Shown here piece after piece: positions 41,672 through 50,739 of a stretch of DNA of 64,000 nt (its first letter is position 1; the number at the start of each line of letters is the position of its first letter). Source of the DNA: Micromonospora sp. MW-13 (lineage in GTDB: Bacteria; Actinomycetota; Actinomycetes; Mycobacteriales; Micromonosporaceae); NCBI RefSeq assembly GCF_003434305.1, contig NZ_QKKX01000026.1, forward strand, positions 1 through 64,000, in the 5' to 3' direction. The translations under genes were made by a program, and so were the position numbers. The notes below the pieces were generated by a model that had not been told where the DNA came from, made no database searches, and worked only from the letters and a program-made list of their open reading frames with translations.

Positions 41672-43321
41672 ATGCGTAGCACGATGATGGACGCCCCTCT
41701 CCAGGTCGCCCGGATCCTGGGCCACGGCGCGACGGTGCACGGCTCGGCCGAGGTGGTCACCTGGACCGGCGGCGAGCCCCGCCGCATGCCGTACGCCGAG
41801 GTGGGGCGGACAGCCGCCCGGCTGGCCCACGCGCTGCGCGACGAGTGCGGGGTGACCGGCGACGAGCGGGTCGCCACGTTCATGTGGAACAACGCCGAGC
41901 ACCTGGTGGCGTACTTCGCCGTGCCGAGCATGGGCGCGGTGCTGCACACGCTCAACATCCGGCTCTCCCCCGACCAGGTCGCCTACATCGCCAACCACGC
42001 GCAGGACCGGGTGGTGCTGGTCGACTCGACGCTGATCCCGCTGCTGGCCCGGGTCATCGGCGAACTGGCCACCGTGCGGCACGTGGTGGTGGTCGGCGGC
42101 GGCGACCCCGCCCCGCTGCTGGCGGCGGCGGGCGACCGGATCGCCGTACACCACTGGGACGCCCTGCTGGCCGGGCGGCCGGAGGTCTTCGACTGGCCGG
42201 AGGTGGACGAGCGCGACGCCGCCGCCCTCTGCTACACCTCCGGGACCACCGGCAACCCCAAGGGGGTCGCCTACTCGCACCGTTCCATCTACCTGCACTC
42301 GCTCCAGGTCTGCATGCCCGAGGGGTTCGGCCTCGGGCCCACGCACCGCGAGCTGGCCATCGTGCCGATGTTCCACGCGATGTCCTGGGGCCTGCCGTAC
42401 GCGGCGTTCCTCTCCGGGGCGTCGCTGATCATGCCGGACCGGTTCCTCCAGGCCGCCCCGATCGCCGAGATGATCGCCGCCGAGCGGCCCACCCTGGCCG
42501 GCGCGGTGCCGACCATCTGGAACGACCTGCTGGCCTACCTGGACGGCCACGACGTGGACGTCTCCTCGCTGCGGGAGGTGATCGTCGGCGGGTCGGCCTG
42601 CCCGCCCGCGCTGATGCACGCGTTCGACGAGCGGCACCACATCGACGTCATCCACGCCTGGGGGATGACCGAGATGTCCCCGCTCGGCTCGGTGGCCCGG
42701 CCGCCGTCCGGCGCGACCGGCGAGGACGCCTGGCGCTACCGGTACACCCAGGGCCGGGTTCCGGCCGGGGTCGCCGCGCGGATCGTCGGCCCGCTGGGCG
42801 AGCCGCTGCCCGCCGACGGGACCTCCGTCGGGGAGTTGGAGGTCCGCGGGCCGTGGGTGACCTACCGGTACGTCGGGGACGACACCCCGGACGAGGAGAG
42901 GTTCCGCGACGGCTGGCTGCGCACCGGCGACGTCGGCACCCTGTCGCCCGACGGGTACATCACGCTCACCGACCGGGCCAAGGACGTGATCAAGTCCGGC
43001 GGTGAGTGGATCTCCTCGGTGGAGCTGGAGAACGCCCTGATGGCCCACCCGGCCGTGCTGGAGGCGTGCGTGGTGGGCGTGCCCGACGAGCGCTGGGACG
43101 AGCGTCCGCTGGCCACCGTGGTGGTCCGCGAGGGGGCCGAGGTGAGCGCCGAGGAGTTGCGCGACTTCCTCGCGCAGTCGGTGGCGCGCTGGCAGCTTCC
43201 CGAGCGGTGGGCCTTCATCGACACGGTCCCGAAGACCAGCGTCGGCAAGTTCGACAAGAAGGTGCTCCGTTCCCGGTACGCCGACGGCGGGCTGAGTGTC
43301 CGGGAGCTGACAACGCCGTAA
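41672..43321 (+). CDS. Fatty-acyl-CoA synthetase (medium/long chain)
   Basis: A 549-residue ANL-superfamily ligase that activates a carboxylic acid as adenylate and thioester. The P-loop-like YTSGTTGNPKGV, the A5 motif HAWGMTEMSP, GWLRTGDVGTL and the hinge DRAKDVIKSGGEWISS are intact, and the catalytic A10 Lys is in TSVGKFDKK. ATG 41672 is preferred to GTG 41645 because TAGCTT ends 7 nt upstream. Two hairpins follow the stop. Confidence 0.93.
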   Translation: MRSTMMDAPLQVARILGHGATVHGSAEVVTWTGGEPRRMPYAEVGRTAARLAHALRDECGVTGDERVATFMWNNAEHLVAYFAVPSMGAVLHTLNIRLSPDQVAYIANHAQDRVVLVDSTLIPLLARVIGELATVRHVVVVGGGDPAPLLAAAGDRIAVHHWDALLAGRPEVFDWPEVDERDAAALCYTSGTTGNPKGVAYSHRSIYLHSLQVCMPEGFGLGPTHRELAIVPMFHAMSWGLPYAAFLSGASLIMPDRFLQAAPIAEMIAAERPTLAGAVPTIWNDLLAYLDGHDVDVSSLREVIVGGSACPPALMHAFDERHHIDVIHAWGMTEMSPLGSVARPPSGATGEDAWRYRYTQGRVPAGVAARIVGPLGEPLPADGTSVGELEVRGPWVTYRYVGDDTPDEERFRDGWLRTGDVGTLSPDGYITLTDRAKDVIKSGGEWISSVELENALMAHPAVLEACVVGVPDERWDERPLATVVVREGAEVSAEELRDFLAQSVARWQLPERWAFIDTVPKTSVGKFDKKVLRSRYADGGLSVRELTTP

Positions 43322-43323
43322 CG

Positions 43324-43349
43324 CTTTCAGGCGCATCTTCGCCTGAAGG
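43324..43349 (+). terminator. Hairpin after acyl-CoA synthetase
   Basis: CTTTCAGGCG pairs with CGCCTGAAGG (10 bp, one G-T pair) around CATCTT, directly after the stop codon. Confidence 0.7.
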
Positions 43350-43382
43350 GGCAGGGACGTACTCCTGACATCCCTCCCCAGG

Positions 43383-43419
43383 GGGCGGCCCCGGCGTTCG
43401 CACCGCGCCGGGGCCGCCC
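43383..43419. terminator. Second strong hairpin
   Basis: Perfect 14-bp GC-only stem (43383-43396 / 43406-43419) with a 9-nt loop between convergent genes. Confidence 0.75.
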
Positions 43420-43525
43420 GTCTCACGCGGGCCGCCCGCCTCGCACGGCGCGTCCCCGCACTGCCATTGTCGCGAAACTTGTTCGGCTCTGTCCCGGCGT
43501 CGGGGAAAACAGCCGGTGAACCCGG

Positions 43526-44533
43526 TCAGTCGGCGGTGCTGACCAGCACCTTCCCGACCACCGAACCCTCCACCGCCTGGTGCGCCGCCGCCGTGTCGGC
43601 AAGCGGGTGCCGGTGCAGCGGCAGGCCGGCCTGTGCGCCCACCCGTACGCCGCCCTGCGCCACCGCCGCCGCCACGTCGGTGACCGCCTGCGCCTTCGCC
43701 GCCGTCGGGGCCGTGTAGACCAGCACGAACTGCCAGCGGGCGTTCGGCGCCATCAGCGGCCGGATCGGCAGCGTCACCTCGTCCCCGCCGTCGTCGGCGT
43801 AGACGCAGACCGCCCCGCCCCGGCGCAGTAGCTGGACGTCGGCCGCCGCGTTCCTCGCCGCCGAGACCTCGACGATCGTGTGCACCCCGTCGGGGGCGAT
43901 CTTGCGGGCCTCCTCGACCACGTCCTGCTCGCGATAGTTGATCACGAACGAGGCCCCGGCCGCCGCCGCGAGGTTCGCCTTCTCCGCGCTGCTCACGGTG
44001 GTGATCACGGTGGCGTCCGCCCACCTGGCGAGCTGGATCGCGGCGTTGCCGACCGCGCCCGCCCCGCCCTGCACCAGCACCGTGTGGTCGGTCAGCGCGC
44101 CGGCGTGCAGCCCGTCGGGCATGAACTCCCCGGCCGTCAGGCAGCGGTGCGCGGTGAGGAACGGGATGCCCAGGCTCGCCCCGAGGTCGAAGGAGGCGTC
44201 CCCGAGGGGAACCGCCTGCCGGACCGGGACCACCGTGTACTCGGCGGCGGTGCCCCAGGGGCGTTGCCAGGCGGCCTCCCAGATCCACACCCGTTCGCCG
44301 ATCAGATTCCGGTCCACGCCCGCGCCGACCGCCTCGACGACCCCGGCCCCGTCCTGGCCGGGGATCTGCCAGCCGGCCGGCGGCCCCTGCCGGCGGGACT
44401 TCCAGTCGGTCGGGTTGACCCCGGAGACGGCCACCCGGACCAGGACCTCGCCGGGCCCCGGCTCGGGCACCGGCCGGTCGACCAGGCGCAGCACCGAGGC
44501 GCCACCGCCGGACTCGTACACGATCGCCCTCAT
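43526..44533 (-). CDS. NAD(P)H:quinone oxidoreductase (zinc-free MDR)
   Basis: A 335-residue medium-chain reductase: N-terminal GroES-like fold with GVNPTDWKSR and PGQDGAGVVEAVG, then a Rossmann fold with VLVQGGAGAVGNAAIQLA. Catalytic zinc ligands are absent, as in QOR-type quinone reductases. Single gene; a GAGGAGA site is found before ATG 44533. Confidence 0.9.
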   Translation of the reverse strand: MRAIVYESGGGASVLRLVDRPVPEPGPGEVLVRVAVSGVNPTDWKSRRQGPPAGWQIPGQDGAGVVEAVGAGVDRNLIGERVWIWEAAWQRPWGTAAEYTVVPVRQAVPLGDASFDLGASLGIPFLTAHRCLTAGEFMPDGLHAGALTDHTVLVQGGAGAVGNAAIQLARWADATVITTVSSAEKANLAAAAGASFVINYREQDVVEEARKIAPDGVHTIVEVSAARNAAADVQLLRRGGAVCVYADDGGDEVTLPIRPLMAPNARWQFVLVYTAPTAAKAQAVTDVAAAVAQGGVRVGAQAGLPLHRHPLADTAAAHQAVEGSVVGKVLVSTAD

Positions 44534-44655
44534 CGTCGTCTCCTCGCGTCAGGACGTGCGTTCCGCCCTACCCCGGCGGGCCCTGATCATTCCGGGCCGG
44601 CGATACCGGGTGCCCGGTTTGCCGCTGGCGATCCACCGCCACGGCCCCTTGACCT

Positions 44656-44669
44656 GCGACAACTGTCGC
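44656..44669. other. Short palindrome in intergenic region
   Basis: GCGACA and TGTCGC arms around AC form a 14-bp near-palindrome following a TTGACC, in the 225-bp gap before the DUF981 gene; a regulator site is possible. Confidence 0.3.
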
Positions 44670-44758
44670 CGCCTGAGGGTTTTCCGGCCGCCGCTGCGGG
44701 GACAGGGCGGTGACCGGTGCCGCCCGCGCGGGCGGCGGAGGATCGAGCTGGAGGCGGC

Positions 44759-45553
44759 ATGGCCACGGACACGCTCGCTCAGGACGGATTGAAGATCAAC
44801 TGGGTGGAGATGCCCACCTACAACACGATCATGTCGGTCGCCGCCGGCGTCGGCCTGCTGCTGATCGTCGCGCTCGGCCGGCAGGTGCTGCACCGGCGGG
44901 AGATCGTCCCGGAGGGGTGGGCGATGGCCTTCGTCGTCCTTGGGGCCATCCTCGCCGCGACCGGCCTGCACATGACGCTCACCTGGCCCCTGGCCAGTGG
45001 GGGCTTCGCCTTCGACAACATCATCTTCGGTGAACCCGCACTCGCCTTCGGCGTGCTGCTGCTGGCCGCCGGGTTCGTGCTGTGGCGCCGGGCGCCCCTC
45101 TTCGCCGCGGGCAGCGGGGACCTCGCCGCGGGCAGCGGGGACCTCGCCGCGGGCACCGGGGACGCCGGGGACCGCGAGCCGGCGGTCGCCGACGAGCGGC
45201 TGCGGTACACCCGGCTGGTCCTCGCACCCATCTCGGTGTTCGTCTTCGCGCTCGGCCTCGCCTGCTTCGCGATCGCCGCCGCCGGCTGGACGTACACCCT
45301 CTTCGCGGCCCCGCCCGAAGAACCGATCTCCGGGAAGTTCGCCGAGTATCCCCTGGTGGAAGCGACCTTCATCTCCGGGCTGTACGTCCTAGTCGGGGTC
45401 GGCGCCGTGCTCTTCCCGTTCGCGCTGCGCCGCCTGCGCCGCCCGCTGGTGCTGATCGCGGGCGGGGCCTGGGCCCTCGCCGGGCTCGCGTTCCTGCTCT
45501 TCGGCGCGCTGAACTACTTCACCCACATCGGGCTGATCGTCAACACCCAGTAG
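44759..45553 (+). CDS. DUF981-type membrane protein
   Basis: A 264-residue integral membrane protein with about seven hydrophobic helices, with the DUF981 pattern YNTIMSVAAGVGLLLIVALG and TGLHMTLTWPL...NIIFGEPALAFGVLLL. Between helices a short loop is expanded by 21-bp repeats (AAGSGDL units). Function is unknown. GGAGG is 3 nt upstream of GC-ATG 44759. Confidence 0.75.
   Translation: MATDTLAQDGLKINWVEMPTYNTIMSVAAGVGLLLIVALGRQVLHRREIVPEGWAMAFVVLGAILAATGLHMTLTWPLASGGFAFDNIIFGEPALAFGVLLLAAGFVLWRRAPLFAAGSGDLAAGSGDLAAGTGDAGDREPAVADERLRYTRLVLAPISVFVFALGLACFAIAAAGWTYTLFAAPPEEPISGKFAEYPLVEATFISGLYVLVGVGAVLFPFALRRLRRPLVLIAGGAWALAGLAFLLFGALNYFTHIGLIVNTQ
45104..45166 (+). repeat. Three 21-bp in-frame repeats
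   Basis: Two perfect and one diverged copy of a 21-bp unit starting GCCGCGGGCAGCGG encode AAGSGDL repeats in an extramembrane loop of the DUF981 protein. Confidence 0.85.
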
Positions 45554-45583
45554 CCGGAAGCGTCCGCACCGACCCGGGAGCGC

Positions 45584-46237
45584 TCAGTCGAGGGCGGCGA
45601 CGACCTCCGGGCTCAGGTCGCCCACCGCCGGCAGCACCACGGCCGCGAGCCGCTCGGCGTCCGGGTCCAGCGGGTACGCCCCATGCGGCACCGCCACCAC
45701 CCGCATCCCGGCGGCGGCGGCCGACCGTACCCCGTTGGAGGAGTCCTCCACCGCGACGCAGCGGGCCGGGTCGACGCCGAGCCGCCGGGCGACGGCCAGG
45801 TACACGTCCGGGGCGGGCTTGCCGTGCGCGGTCTCCTCGGTCGACAGCGTCGCCCCGAACGCGTCGGTCAGGTCCGTCGCGGCCAGCGCCGCCGCGATCA
45901 GCCGGGTAGGCGAGGAACTGGCCAGCCCGAGCGGCCAGCGTGCCGCCAGCAGGCGCACCACCCGGTCGGCCCCGTCGATCACCGGTACGCGCTGCGCGTA
46001 CCGCCGGGTCATCTCGTCGACCACCTCGGTGGCGACCTGCTCGGCCGTCCGGTCGACGCCCAGCTCGCCGCTGAGGTACCGGGCCCACTCGCCGGTGCTC
46101 ATCCCCATCAGCCGGCGCTGGGTGTCCGGCTGCCAGCCGCCGCCGTGCGCCGCCACGTACGCCCGGCGGACCTCCTCCCAGACCGGCTCGGAGTCCACGA
46201 TCACGCCGTCCAGGTCGAAGACCACCGCATCCGCCAC
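45584..46237 (-). CDS. HAD-family phosphatase (beta-phosphoglucomutase-like)
   Basis: A 217-residue HAD hydrolase: motif I VVFDLDGVIVDSE, motif II LASSSPT, motif III Lys in HGKPAPDVYL and motif IV VEDSSNGVRSA. The cap domain is of the C1 helical type. The substrate is a sugar phosphate or similar. GTG 46237 is the likely start; upstream is a 100-bp perfect tandem repeat that replaces a normal promoter spacer. Confidence 0.92.
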   Translation of the reverse strand: MADAVVFDLDGVIVDSEPVWEEVRRAYVAAHGGGWQPDTQRRLMGMSTGEWARYLSGELGVDRTAEQVATEVVDEMTRRYAQRVPVIDGADRVVRLLAARWPLGLASSSPTRLIAAALAATDLTDAFGATLSTEETAHGKPAPDVYLAVARRLGVDPARCVAVEDSSNGVRSAAAAGMRVVAVPHGAYPLDPDAERLAAVVLPAVGDLSPEVVAALD

Positions 46238-46260
46238 GCACCCATCCTGCCCGAGCTGGG

Positions 46261-46360
46261 CCGGCACCGCGACGGGCGGGCCGGCACCGCGACGGGCGGG
46301 CCGGCACCGCGACGGGCGGGCCGGCACCGCGACGGGCGGGCCGGCACCGCGACGGGCGGG
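46261..46360. repeat. Five perfect 20-bp tandem repeats
   Basis: Five identical copies of CCGGCACCGCGACGGGCGGG fill most of the 163-bp gap between two minus-strand genes, immediately upstream of the HAD phosphatase. There are no spacers, so it is not a CRISPR array. Confidence 0.97.
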
Positions 46361-46400
46361 GTCGCCGGGGGTGTTCCCGCCGGATGGACCGGCGCCGGGC

Positions 46401-47261
46401 TCAGACCGACAGCGGGGGCAGGCCGATCGGGCTGTCCGGTGGGATCACCGTGTGTCCGGCGCGGGCGATCGGTTCGAGCAGCTCCCGCAGCCGCTCGGTG
46501 CGGTCCGCGCCGAGCGCCCGCCACGGGTGGGCGGCGGCCAGGTCGGTGGCGTCCTCGACGGCCCGGAACGCGGCCCGGCCGGGCCCGGTCGGCCCGCCGT
46601 CGGGCGTCAGCCAGCCCCGATCGACCAGCCGGCCGGCCGCCGCCCGCCACTGCTCCTCGGACCAGCCCCGACCCAGCAGGTTCGCCGGCGTCATGCCGTC
46701 GGCCACCTTCCAGGCCAGCGTCTCCACCGGGTCCAGGCCCGCCGCGACCAGCGCGGCGACGTGCCCGTCGCCCCGGTGCTCGCGCAGCGTGGTGGCCGCC
46801 TGCCAGAGCCGGGCCAGCGGGTACTCGGCGGCCGGCAGGGCGACGTTCGCGGCCCCCAGCACCCGACCGGCGGGCTGCGCCGCGCGGGCGGCCGTCTCCA
46901 GCAACTCGGCGGCCTCGGCGAGGTGCCCCTCCGGCAGCTCGTACGTCAGCTCGGCCAGCGCCTGCACCGCCCCGGTGAGCCGGGCGCGCAGCGCCTCCTC
47001 CGGGGTGGCCAGCCGCCACACCGCCGGCAGCGCCCGGGCCACCATGTGCGGGGCGAAACTGAAGAACGCCGCCACCACCGGGGCCGCCTCGGTGGCGCCG
47101 AGCGGGGCGGCCCGGCCGGCGAAGTACCCCCGCCAGTAGCCGCGCAGCCCGACCGCCTCGTAGGCGGCGCGGGCGCGTGGGTGGAAGTAGGTGACCGCGT
47201 GCACCGGCTCGAAGTGCGTCCACATCAGCCGGGCGAACCCCGGGTCGTCCAGCGCCGCCAC
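46401..47261 (-). CDS. SCO6745-family (winged-helix-like) protein
   Basis: A 286-residue helical protein matching the actinobacterial SCO6745 family in layout: HFEPVHAVTYFHPRARAAYEAVGLRGYWRGYFAGRAAPLG at the N-terminus and a C-terminal winged-helix-like part (EEQWRAAAGRLVDRGWL...). It has no known function. GTG 47261 is chosen because GGAGG ends 5 nt upstream; a GTG at 47267 is too close to that site. Confidence 0.75.
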   Translation of the reverse strand: MAALDDPGFARLMWTHFEPVHAVTYFHPRARAAYEAVGLRGYWRGYFAGRAAPLGATEAAPVVAAFFSFAPHMVARALPAVWRLATPEEALRARLTGAVQALAELTYELPEGHLAEAAELLETAARAAQPAGRVLGAANVALPAAEYPLARLWQAATTLREHRGDGHVAALVAAGLDPVETLAWKVADGMTPANLLGRGWSEEQWRAAAGRLVDRGWLTPDGGPTGPGRAAFRAVEDATDLAAAHPWRALGADRTERLRELLEPIARAGHTVIPPDSPIGLPPLSV

Positions 47262-47386
47262 GTGCACCTCCGCGTCGGGTCGGGAATCACCGTGGCACGG
47301 CCGGAACCGCCCACGGTGACCCCGAACCTACTGGTCGTGGGCGACCGGAAGGAAGACCGCTGTGAACTACCGCATGACCGGCCGCG

Positions 47387-48055
47387 CTACTGGGCGGCGA
47401 GCACGTCGACGACGAACCGCAGCGGGCCGGTCGGCCGGCCGCTGGAGGCGTCGTTGCCGTACGCCAGCTCGGCGGGCAGGTCGAGCTGCACCCGGCTGCC
47501 CACGGTCACCCCGACCAGGCCCTGGTCCCAGCCCTTGATGACCTGCCCGACGCCGATCGCGAAGGTGGCCGGCTGGCCGCTCTTCCAGGACGCGTCGAAC
47601 TCCTTGCCGTCCTTGTAGAACACGCCCACGTAGTTGGTGGTGATCTGCTGGCCGGACTTGACCGCCGGGCCCTTGCCCTTGACCAGCGTGGTCACGGTGA
47701 GCTTCTTCAGCTCGCCCTTGCCCGCCTCGACCTTCGGCTTGGTGGCCAGCGCCGGGTCCATCCCCTCGGGAAGCTGCGGGGCGGGCGGTGCGGTGGGCTC
47801 GGCCGACGGGGCGCTGGCCCCGGCCGACGGGGCGGACGCCGTCTGCTCCGGCGCGTCGTCGTCGCCCCGGTTCACGGCGACGAAGACCCCGATCAGGATC
47901 GCCACGACGGCGATGCCGGAGAGCGCGCCGAGGATGGACTGCCGGCGACGCTTCGCCTCGGCGGCCTTCTTCGCCGCCAGTTGGACGGCCAGCCGCCGCT
48001 CCGCCTTGCCGCCCGGGCCCTGGCCCGCCGACCGGTTCTGCACACGCTCGCTCAC
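47387..48055 (-). CDS. FKBP-type peptidyl-prolyl isomerase, membrane-anchored
   Basis: A 222-residue protein. Residues 1-40 are cytosolic and basic, one membrane helix follows (LGALSGIAVVAILIGVFVAV), then a Pro/Ala/Ser linker and the FKBP domain with NYVGVFYKDGKEFDASW, VIKGWDQGLVG and LPAELAYG. It assists folding of exported proteins on the outer membrane face. GTG 48055 start. Confidence 0.92.
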   Translation of the reverse strand: MSERVQNRSAGQGPGGKAERRLAVQLAAKKAAEAKRRRQSILGALSGIAVVAILIGVFVAVNRGDDDAPEQTASAPSAGASAPSAEPTAPPAPQLPEGMDPALATKPKVEAGKGELKKLTVTTLVKGKGPAVKSGQQITTNYVGVFYKDGKEFDASWKSGQPATFAIGVGQVIKGWDQGLVGVTVGSRVQLDLPAELAYGNDASSGRPTGPLRFVVDVLAAQ

Positions 48056-48254
48056 GTCGACTCCCTGATCAAGAGGTGGGGGCCCGGCGGCCGCTGCCGA
48101 GGCCAGCGCACACGGTACCCGCCCTGCTTCCCTCGGTGCTGCCTCGGCCGGTGCCCGTCCCGTCCCCCGCGTCCCGTTCCCGCGCGTCCCGTCCCGTTCG
48201 GCCGCTGCGGGGCGACCGCTGCACGGTTACCCGGTGCGGGGCTCCCGGCGGGGG

Positions 48255-48260
48255 TAGTTT
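48255..48260 (+). promoter_or_regulatory. -10 TAGTTT, leaderless-type
   Basis: Seven nt before ATG 48268; no Shine-Dalgarno sequence. Confidence 0.5.
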
Positions 48261-48267
48261 CACGACC

Positions 48268-48660
48268 ATGGCGATCCTCACCGAAGTAGATCTGGCCCTG
48301 CTGGCCGAACCGCAGCTCGCCCACGTGGCCACCATCGAGCCGGACGGCACCCCGCACGTGACGCCGGTGTGGGTGGACACCGACGGCGAGCACATCGTGT
48401 TCAACACCGCCAAGGGGCGGCAGAAGTACAACAACCTCCAACGCAACCCGGTGGTCGCGGTCTCCGTCGTCGACAAGGCCGACGACTTCCGCACCCTGTG
48501 GGTGAAGGGCACCACCGAACTGGTCGAGGAGGGCGCCGACGAGCACATCGACCGGATGGCGCAGAAGTACCTCGGGCAGGACACCTACCCGTTCCGGCAG
48601 CCCGGCGAGGAGCGGGTGATCGTCCGGGTCACCCCCACCCAGAAGCTCGGCCGCGGCTGA
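48268..48660 (+). CDS. PPOX-class F420-dependent oxidoreductase
   Basis: A 130-residue split-barrel protein of the Rv1155-type F420 family: HVATIEPDGTPHVTPVWVDTDGEHIVFNTAKGRQKYNNLQRNP in the N-terminal half with the Lys/Arg cluster expected to bind F420 phosphate. The reaction and substrate are unknown. The start is fixed by a leaderless-type TAGTTT 7 nt upstream. Confidence 0.88.
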   Translation: MAILTEVDLALLAEPQLAHVATIEPDGTPHVTPVWVDTDGEHIVFNTAKGRQKYNNLQRNPVVAVSVVDKADDFRTLWVKGTTELVEEGADEHIDRMAQKYLGQDTYPFRQPGEERVIVRVTPTQKLGRG

Positions 48661-48703
48661 CGTGCGGCGGGGCCTCCGGCCGACCGGAGGCCCCGCCGCA
48701 CCG

Positions 48704-49711
48704 TCAGGCGGTCTTGCGGGGGGCCTTCTTCGGGGCGGCCTTCCGGGCCGGGGCCTTCTTCGCGGTGCCGGACTCCGCGGCCTTCTTCGGGGCCGCCTTC
48801 TTCGTACCCTCGGCCTTCTTCGCGGCCGTCTTCTTCCCGGCGGCCTTCTTCGCCGGGGCCTTGGCCGCCTTCTGCGCCGACCGGGCCGAGGTGATCGGGG
48901 TCGGCTCCCCGCCGCCGCTCTCCGGCTGCTCGCCGCGCGCCGCCCGGGCCCGCTCGACCGACGCCTTCAGCGCGGCCATCAGGTCCACCGCCGCGGCCGG
49001 GGCCTCCTCGACCTCCTCCGGCTGGACCACCTCACGGCCCTCCACCTTCGCGTCGATGACCTCCTGCAACGCCGTGCGGTAGTCGTCGGTGAAGACGTCC
49101 GGCTCGAACTCGCCGGCCATCGAGTCGATCAACGAGCTGGCCATCGCCAGCTCCGGGGGCCGGACCTTCAGGTCCTCGTCCAGGAAGCCGAAGTCCGGGG
49201 TGCGCACCTCGTCCGGCCAGAGCATCGTGTTGAGCAGCAGCACACCCTCGCGGACCCGCAGGGTGGCCAACTGCTCCCGCTGGCGCAGCGCCACCTTGAC
49301 GATCGCCACCCGCTCCGAGTCGGCGAGCGCGTCGCGCAGCAGCACGTACGGCTTGGTCGCCGCGCCCTCCGGCTCCAGGAAGTACGCCTTGTTGTAGAGG
49401 ATCGGGTCGACCTGCTCCGCCGGGACGAACTCCAGCACGTCGATGGCGCGCGAGGTGGTCAGCGGCAGGTCGGCGAAGTCGGAGTCGGTCAGGATCACCA
49501 TCTCGCCGCCGCCGATGTCGTATCCCTTGGCGATGTCGTCGTAGGTGACCTCCTCGCCGCAGACGGAGCAGGTGCGTTTGTAGCGGATTCGCCCGCCGTC
49601 CTCCCGGTGCACCTGGTGGAAGCGGATGTCCTTCTCCTCGGTGGCCGAATAGAGCTTCACCGCGATCGAGACCAGCCCGAACGAGACCGCCCCCTTCCAG
49701 ATCGCCCGCAT
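48704..49711 (-). CDS. ku: Ku protein of non-homologous end joining
   Basis: DNA-end-binding protein of 335 residues. It starts with MRAIWKGAVSFGLVSIAVKLYSAT and contains the typical RYKRTCSVCGEEVTYDDIAKGYD zinc-like region and the dimer/ring segments to about residue 255. The last 65-70 residues are Lys/Ala-rich with KKAPAKKA-like repeats, as in extended actinobacterial Ku proteins, and may hold DNA. ATG 49711 is preceded by GAGAGGAG. Divergent from the ligase gene by 86 bp. Confidence 0.96.
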   Translation of the reverse strand: MRAIWKGAVSFGLVSIAVKLYSATEEKDIRFHQVHREDGGRIRYKRTCSVCGEEVTYDDIAKGYDIGGGEMVILTDSDFADLPLTTSRAIDVLEFVPAEQVDPILYNKAYFLEPEGAATKPYVLLRDALADSERVAIVKVALRQREQLATLRVREGVLLLNTMLWPDEVRTPDFGFLDEDLKVRPPELAMASSLIDSMAGEFEPDVFTDDYRTALQEVIDAKVEGREVVQPEEVEEAPAAAVDLMAALKASVERARAARGEQPESGGGEPTPITSARSAQKAAKAPAKKAAGKKTAAKKAEGTKKAAPKKAAESGTAKKAPARKAAPKKAPRKTA

Positions 49712-49785
49712 ACCCCGCTCCTCTCCCCGGTTCAGCTCAGGATCCCAAAGGATCGAAGCGGGCGCGAGCACTTCCATTGCCCTAC

Positions 49786-49791
49786 TACAGT
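49786..49791 (+). promoter_or_regulatory. -10 TACAGT, leaderless-type
   Basis: Six nt before ATG 49798 of the ligase gene; the ku promoter must lie in the same 86-bp gap. Confidence 0.5.
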
Positions 49792-49797
49792 CAGGAA

Positions 49798-50739
49798 ATG
49801 CCCGGCGCGCCGCTGAAGCCGATGCTCGCGATGACCGGCCCGCTGCCCGCCGGCGCCGACTGGGCGTACGAGTTCAAGTGGGACGGCGTACGCGCGCTGG
49901 CCGACACCACCGCCGGCCGGCAGCGCCTGTACGCCCGCTCCGGTGTCGAGATCACCGTCGCGTACCCCGAGCTGATCACCCTCGGCGAGCAGGTCGACGA
50001 CGCGCTGCTGGACGGCGAGGTGGTGCTGTTCAACCAGGCCGGGCAGCCCTCGTTCACCGCGCTGGCCGAGCGGATGCACGTGCGGGACGCGGCGAAGGCG
50101 GCCCGGCTCGCGGCGACCGCGCCGGTGACGTACATGATCTTCGACCTGCTCCGGCTGCGCGGCGCGGACCTGACCGGCCGGCCGTGGCGGCAGCGGCGGG
50201 AGCTGCTGGAGGGCCTCGGCCTCGGCGCTGCCCGGTGGGCGGTGCCGCCGACCTTCACCGACGGCCCCGCCACCTACGAGGCGGCCGGCGAGCACGGCCT
50301 CGAAGGGGTGATGGCCAAGCGGGCCGGCTCGGTCTACCGGCCCGGGGTCCGCTCCCCCGACTGGGTGAAGGTCAAGCTGGAGGTGACCGGCGACTTCGTG
50401 GTGGGCGGCTGGCGGCCCGGCGCGCGCAAGATCGGCGGGCTGCTGGTCGGGGTGCCCGGCCCCGATGGCCGGCTCGTCTACCGGGGCCGGGTCGGCGGCG
50501 GCATCGGCGCGGCCATCGAGCGGGAACTGCTGCGCGAGCTGGAGCCGCTGCGCGCCGACACGTCGCCGTTCGCCGGGGACGTCCCGCGCGAGGACGCCCG
50601 GGCCGCCATCTGGGTACGGCCCGCCGTGGTGGTCGAGGTGAAGTACGGTCAGCGGACCCCGGACGGACGGCTGCGTTTCCCCCGCGTGCTGCGGATCCGC
50701 CCGGACAAGCCGCCGCAGGAGGTGGAGGATGCCGGGTGA
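49798..50739 (+). CDS. ligD: ATP-dependent DNA ligase (LigD ligase domain, stand-alone)
   Basis: A 313-residue ligase for end joining. Lys27 in EFKWDGVR is the adenylated residue. The nucleotidyltransferase domain runs to EGVMAKRAGSVYRPG and DWVKVKLE, and a C-terminal OB-fold with VVVEVKYGQRTPDGRLRFPR follows. The usual LigD is one long protein with polymerase, phosphoesterase and ligase domains; here ligase and polymerase are separate genes overlapping by 11 bp and no phosphoesterase is seen. ATG 49798 sits 6 nt after TACAGT, indicating a leaderless mRNA. Confidence 0.93.
   Translation: MPGAPLKPMLAMTGPLPAGADWAYEFKWDGVRALADTTAGRQRLYARSGVEITVAYPELITLGEQVDDALLDGEVVLFNQAGQPSFTALAERMHVRDAAKAARLAATAPVTYMIFDLLRLRGADLTGRPWRQRRELLEGLGLGAARWAVPPTFTDGPATYEAAGEHGLEGVMAKRAGSVYRPGVRSPDWVKVKLEVTGDFVVGGWRPGARKIGGLLVGVPGPDGRLVYRGRVGGGIGAAIERELLRELEPLRADTSPFAGDVPREDARAAIWVRPAVVVEVKYGQRTPDGRLRFPRVLRIRPDKPPQEVEDAG

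Noticed and set aside
46261..46360. CRISPR array
   Set aside because: The five 20-bp units are contiguous and identical with no spacers, and no cas genes are present.
49777..49797. Upstream TTG start for the ligase gene
   Set aside because: The TACAGT -10 hexamer lies inside this extension, so the mRNA would begin at ATG 49798.
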